The position numbers were made by a program, and so were the translations under genes. From NCBI RefSeq assembly GCF_958979055.1, contig NC_084897.1, positions 25,535,128 through 25,599,127 of the forward strand: a DNA stretch of 64,000 nucleotides, written 5' to 3'. Below are positions 59,815 to 64,000 of this stretch, piece after piece. Below the pieces are notes generated by a model. That model was not told the origin of the DNA. It saw only the letters and a program-made list of their open reading frames with translations, and made no database searches. The stretch comes from Alnus glutinosa. Lineage: Eukaryota; Streptophyta; Magnoliopsida; Fagales; Betulaceae. Numbering within the stretch: the stretch's first letter is position 1; each line of letters opens with the position of its first letter.

Positions 59815-60132
59815 TTATCTGATGAGCGATGTTAGAGACCTGAAAACAACTTCTTCGCAAGGAATGGTGAGACCCATGTCATGATTAAAGCCAAACTCTT
59901 CCTCAGATCTTTGAAGCAGGCTTTGGAACTCCGGGTGAGTCAACCATGAAATAGGAACAATGTACCTGCTTCTGTTCTCCCCCACATAGACAGCAAAATG
60001 CCCTTTTGGCACATCATAAGGAAGGCCTTCTCCATGATTGTAGCCCTGTTTCTTCCCAAAGCTCGAGCATCTCTTGATGATCTGTTTGAAAGCCGCTGTT
60101 TGGGGCAGTTTGTTTGGTTTTTTGAGAGCCAT
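59815..60132 (-). CDS. SAUR50: SAUR-family auxin-responsive protein (SAUR50-like), intronless, 105 aa
   Basis: The SAUR core is complete: [37 protein letters not shown] and [21 protein letters not shown]. The N-terminus [18 protein letters not shown] with [11 protein letters not shown] places it in the SAUR50/SAUR9-like clade. In Arabidopsis, proteins of this clade inhibit PP2C.D phosphatases and so activate plasma-membrane proton pumps during cell expansion. The start was set at 60132 (MALKK), not the in-frame Met 99 bases upstream, because family members begin here. As usual for SAURs it has no intron. Upstream on the minus strand are CATAAATA (60208-60201) and a C13 run in the leader. Assignment to the exact SAUR number is from memory and only approximate. 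Confidence 0.92.
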   Translation of the reverse strand: MALKKPNKLPQTAAFKQIIKRCSSFGKKQGYNHGEGLPYDVPKGHFAVYVGENRSRYIVPISWLTHPEFQSLLQRSEEEFGFNHDMGLTIPCEEVVFRSLTSLIR

Positions 60133-60179
60133 TTGTGTAGAGGTACGTTGGTGGCCGGTACTGGTGGGGGATGAATGAA

Positions 60180-60208
60180 GGGGGGGGGGGGGTAGAGAGG
60201 TATTTATG
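60180..60208 (-). promoter_or_regulatory. SAUR core promoter: TATA-like box followed by a poly(C) leader tract
   Basis: Minus-strand CATAAATA at 60208-60201 lies about 70 bp before the start codon. A run of 13 C (13 G on the plus strand, 60180-60192) follows it, probably just at or after the transcription start. Confidence 0.5.
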
Positions 60209-60814
60209 GAGAGATCAGTAGGAGGAAGCAAGAGGCCGGAGGGTGAGAAACAAAGTCATGTGGAATGTGGGGGCAAAGAAGAGACCACAAAGTGTTTTGG
60301 CAGTAACTGTGAACAAGGGCGCAAGGGTTCAAACCCCATGGCTGCTTACCCTACCTTGATGCGCCCCCTATTGGCAACATGGGACCCTTCTCTCGCTCTC
60401 GATCCGAATCAGCTGATCGAAACAAGAATATCAGAAAATTCAGTTCTTCAGAGTTAACTCGATCTGCTGATATATATATATATATATATATATATACATT
60501 AATCTATAATTTAATTCACAGAAGAAGCTGTCATATAGTTAGGGTATCCATTCAACAGAACTACGCTATCTGAGGCATACTTTGTGCACATTCATGATTC
60601 TATTCTATCCGCGTCTTATCTTTAATTGCTTTTAGTTTGAAAAATTACGCACAGTTTTGAATGAAGATAATTAGATATTCAATTAAACTTTATATGTGGA
60701 CGTACAGGAATTGAGCACACAGCCAGCCTAATTAACCTGCAAATGAAGGTCTTGAAATCATATATATGCCAGATTTTTTTTTATTTTTTTATTTTTTTTT
60801 AATTATTGTATCTG

Positions 60815-61125
60815 GTTTGACAGTTTTTCAAAATGTGTGGTTTAAAAAAATAGTGATTTCAAAATGTAGTTCATAAAAACGCGACTTTAAAAAATACAAT
60901 TAAGCCTATTTATAAAAATCTTGCATTTTTTAAAAACTCACCAAATTGCATGCTGCACCAAAAAAAAAAAAAAAAGAAGAAGAAGAAGGTTTTTCTATAT
61001 AAAAATAAAAAAAATAATAAAAATTCAAACTCTCAAGCAAAACATTTTCCACGATTTTGTTTAAAAAAAAAAAAGCACATTTAGCCAAAAAAAAATCACA
61101 GTGCTAAATACACTCAAAAGCAAAA
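60815..61125. mobile_element. MITE related to the copy in the MSRA intron
   Basis: It carries GTGATTTCAAAATGTAGTT, AAAAATACAATTAAGC, CACGATTTTGTTTAAAAA and ACACTCAAAAG in the same order as 41125-41450, with a poly(A)/GAAGAA expansion near 60960. Confidence 0.55.
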
Positions 61126-61300
61126 AAGTGGACCTAATTGATCGTTTGATTTTTTTACTACACTCTTATCTTAAACTTTGAATTATTTATTTATTTATTT
61201 TAAATAAAGGCTAATCGACACTGTCACATCAATAGAGTGAAATAAAAATATGGTTTCTAACATTATTCTATCGAAATTGCTTTAACTTTAAATTTAAAGT

Positions 61301-61475
61301 TAGAATAATGTTGTATACCACACTAATCTTTTACTATGCTGACATGGCAGTGTCAATCTATCATTGGATTCGCCATTTTTTTTTAAAAAAATAAATAAAT
61401 AAAGATGAATTCGCACTGCCATATCAGCATAATAAGATAATAGTGGAATAGTGATGTGATATATAACATTACTCC
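61301..61475. mobile_element. Foldback MITE, GAGTAATGTTATA family
   Basis: TAGAATAATGTTGTATACCA at the left pairs with the right end, whose reverse complement begins GGAGTAATGTTATATATCAC. The inner pair is ATGCTGACATGGCAGTG and CACTGCCATATCAGCAT, a clean 17-bp stem with one mismatch. Confidence 0.65.
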
Positions 61476-61559
61476 TAAAATTACCAAAAGCACAAAGTAT
61501 TTAGATATGGAGAATTTTTCTCCAAACCTCCAAACTGCGTAGGAGGACTCAAACTATTT

Positions 61560-62060
61560 ATGAAATTGAAATCTATCCTTCAGCCCAAACATTATGGCTG
61601 TGCCAGCCACCAGGAATGTGCGAGGGTTGTTTATGGTCTATGGATAAGGGGCGCATACCATCTTGCAACACCAAGTGGTCCAAAACATGGAGCACCACGA
61701 TCAGGATCCAGTTCCTTTAGGCACATTCTAGGAATGAATTTATGGTATTTAGTGGACCATAAGGAGACCAAATTTTTGTCTCAAAGAGCAATAATTTCTT
61801 TTCCAACAACGTGATGTTATATTAATGGAGCAACATGCCCTCATTGCAATGCAAACGGGCAAGTAATTGGAAGAGACTTTCCGATGAGTGGGTCTCAAAT
61901 TATTCAGGCATTTGTTCGGACAGGTGAATGCCATCAAGAGGCAAAAGCAGCCGGACAAAGGATTGACCTATTCCAATTAAGGGCCTCTCACTATTGCAGT
62001 CGGACATGCTACAATCCAAGCAGGGATTGTAGCCAATCTCAATCCCGCCAGAAGATGTAA
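61560..62060 (+). other. Unassigned coding-like stretch
   Basis: Two adjacent plus-strand frames look more protein-like than their surroundings. The first (61560-61814) includes YGLWIRGAYHLATPSGPKHG. The second, open just after it and ending TAA at about 62058-62060, includes GATCPHCNANGQVIGRDFPM and RTGECHQEAKAAGQRIDLFQ, with several Cys and His residues. I do not recognise a family. It could be a gene remnant, part of a transposon, or chance. Confidence 0.25.
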
Positions 62061-63379
62061 ACTTCTAGTGTAATGAATGACTCATTTTATGTCTTTAAAC
62101 ATTGACCTGGGGTTTTGATGGTGTGTTTGAATCTCAACCTTCCATTAAAAAAGAAGGATCAAAGTTTGATTAATCTTAGGTATTACAAACAATCTTAATC
62201 CGTGAGCTTCTGATCCACAAAAAGATTGAATCTCCAAATGCCAGCATTGCCAGCACATAAAAGGCTGGAGACCCATTTATTTGATACTTCAAAGGATAAT
62301 TACAGTTTCCCAAAAAATTTGTTCCAATAGCTCTACGCTTCGGACCCACATAATGGCAGCCTAAATTCTATTTATACCGACATGGACGGCACATAGCTAA
62401 CTTAAATTGATTTTTTTCGATGGTTTATATAAATGCCATATGAGACAAACCTTAGTAGGTACTCCATATGAAGCAGACAAATGTAGGATGCCTCAGTTAT
62501 ATCTCTAGCAATACTTTCACATGCAGCAGCCACTCCTGGAAAAAGTCTCAACATTAGAGGACCACACATGTGGGTTGCCAAAACCTAAAACCACAATAAT
62601 CAAGATGAATAATGCTAGACCAACAATTCCTACAATTCTTTTACAACTTGCTGGCATGTGTCAATGAAGGAAGATATAGGAAAGATGTAAACCGGCATAC
62701 TCCTAAAATCGAACATTACTACTACGTCCAGCCCCACTCTGTTAACATGAAATTCGTTTCCCATGTTCTGAGGCCAAGAAAGCCTTCTTTGATAACCACA
62801 CAGTCAGCAGCCTATCTGTCTTTCCTGCTTTCCTTTTGCATCTAATCCCATTCCAACAAATTCGCATTTTTGCATGCATAAACCACATCCATCATTGTAG
62901 AAATTCATTTGGATTGAACGCAGATATCTATTAACACATCAGTTAAACAAGAATTCACTCCCATTAGCTGGAATGCCACTACAAACTTCATAAAGAATTG
63001 TGTCTTATAACTAAATCAATCTGGGTTTGAGTAGTACTATTCCTTACCCAACTCAATCTGGATTCAAGAAGCAAAAGGAATGTCCACATTCTCTGAACGG
63101 AAGGGGTAGCATATGGAGGATAGTTCAGAAGATAACACATCATTGTCACTAAGACACTTCATAAAAGCTGATCAACAGAAGGCACTAGCTTAAAGATGGC
63201 GACCCTCAGTCAAAAGATAAACATGTGGTTGCCATGTGACTCTTGTCTCCAGAAGCCTATAGAGACAAAACAGTCCATACCACACAACATCATCAGCTTA
63301 CCAATCTAACCACAATCTGCCAGAAATTTTCTTTATGCACGTATTCCTGTAAAGGTTCTTTAACAAGTTAGCTTCGTTT

Positions 63380-63490
63380 ATGCTTTTCTATGCATTGCTC
63401 TTAAAGTGAAAACTAAAAAAGCTTTTTTTTTTTTTTGTTTTTACCATCTTTTTAATTTTTCACTTCAAGAGCAATGTATAGAAGCTATCT
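63380..63490. repeat. Foldback hairpin with about 30-bp arms
   Basis: CTATGCATTGCTCTTAAAGTG at the left pairs with CACTTCAAGAGCAATGTATAG at the right, around a loop rich in T. Probably a small MITE. Confidence 0.65.
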
Positions 63491-63569
63491 TAGGTTCTAA
63501 TATATTTGTTGGTGGTCTATATAAGCACATGCATATGCATTGTGCATGATGGAAGCATTCCCAACACCA

Positions 63570-63715
63570 TTTTCTTTCTTTCCTCTTTTCTTTTTTCTTT
63601 TGATAACTAATTCAGTCTAATTGGCCTCAAGAGGAGGGGAAGGGGAGATTCGAACTAGCAACTTCCGCTCTATGAGGCGTGGTCCCTAGCCGATTAAACT
63701 ACGACTACCCCTTGG
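63570..63715 (-). mobile_element. tRNA-derived SINE, second copy (minus strand)
   Basis: Read on the minus strand it starts CCAAGGGGTAGTCGTAG, has an A-box-like TAGTTTAATCGGCTAGG and a B box AGTTCGAATC (63656-63647), and ends in an A-rich tail (63600-63575 on the plus strand as TTTCTTTTTTC). It shares the head with the SINE at 46651-46782, including CGCCTCAT and AGCGGA, but has a slightly longer body (GAGGCCAATTAGACTGAATT). The flanks are both CTTTCTTTC-rich, compatible with a target duplication. Confidence 0.7.
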
Positions 63716-64000
63716 GATTATCTTTCTTTCTTCTTTTCCCCCCTTGGAAGGACAAAATAGCTAAGTTACAGGGCAATTGAGATGACTGGGCAGGACGGTT
63801 TCAAACTCTTCCAGTTGATTTCAGAACACTAGAGGAATCTAAACTCAGATTGCAAAAAGATTCAACAAGAATCAAATCCTTGTGGTGTTTTTAGAGGCCA
63901 ACTCAATCATAAACTCAAAAGAAAGTTCTAATAGAAGTTATTGGCTGCATTCTAATCCAAACCCAGACCAAAAAGTAAGGCACAAGTTATCCTAACACTG
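63716..64000. other. Right edge of the window, nothing recognised
   Basis: Short AT-rich sequence without an open frame, repeat or RNA gene that I can support. Confidence 0.4.

Larger units (their letters stand above)
60209..63379. other. Intergenic region right of the SAUR gene
   Basis: It contains the SAUR upstream region, a (TA)n tract (60470-60495), MITEs at 60815-61125 and 61301-61475, and an unassigned coding-like stretch at 61560-62060. Beyond 62100 no feature is recognised. Confidence 0.45.

Noticed and set aside
63640..63715. Minus-strand tRNA-like sequence
   Set aside because: Same head as the SINE at 46651-46782 with a body and A-rich tail; not a clean cloverleaf.

Overview
This window is nuclear DNA of a flowering plant, most likely a eudicot. 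The evidence is genes with short GT-AG introns, plant-specific families (a SAUR auxin-response protein, a plant-type parvulin with no WW domain, an intronless GDP-mannose dehydratase), AT-rich intergenic DNA, and many small inverted-repeat transposons. I cannot name the species from sequence alone; a woody rosid is a weak guess. All gene names rest on protein motifs read by eye, not on database searches.

Layout. 1-8525 is a nested pile of transposons: a 5'-truncated L1-type LINE on the minus strand, interrupted by a CACTA element (1-935, only one end visible, carrying a captured 5' piece of the splicing-factor gene SF3B1), a TAA-flanked PIF/Harbinger-like MITE (1185-2034) and a probable solo LTR (2302-5117). 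10749-12322 is a poly(A) retroposon with a 14-bp target duplication, itself split by a hAT-type MITE (10774-11728). 12588-16729 is a six-exon gene for a small unidentified coiled-coil protein (+). 17763-18869 is intronless GDP-mannose 4,6-dehydratase (-). 19285-26440 is repeat-rich: LINE and retroposon fragments, MITEs and a degenerate tandem array. 26951-32207 is a CCCH zinc-finger gene (+). 35365-37793 is a Pin1-type parvulin (-). 39442-42300 is a secretory-type methionine sulfoxide reductase A (-). 44876-46303 is ribosomal protein L8/uL2 (-). 46651-46782 is a very short tRNA-derived SINE. 48679-49260 looks like a decayed Myb/SANT-like gene piece. 52749-53828 is the 3' part of another LINE (+). 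56299-58020 is a complete non-autonomous CACTA element packed with CACGTG and ACGCGT palindromes. 59815-60132 is a SAUR gene (-). A second SINE copy lies near the right edge.

The genes do not form a pathway. They are ordinary single-copy-looking plant genes (fucose precursor synthesis, RNA-binding zinc finger, prolyl isomerisation, oxidative protein repair, translation, auxin response) separated by transposon-rich DNA. No CRISPR array, operon, phage or bacterial feature is present. The best leads are the two CACTA elements (one with a captured gene piece, one carrying a dense array of G-box-like palindromes), the retroposon with a nested hAT insertion, and a stop-free, frame-preserving intron in the CCCH gene.
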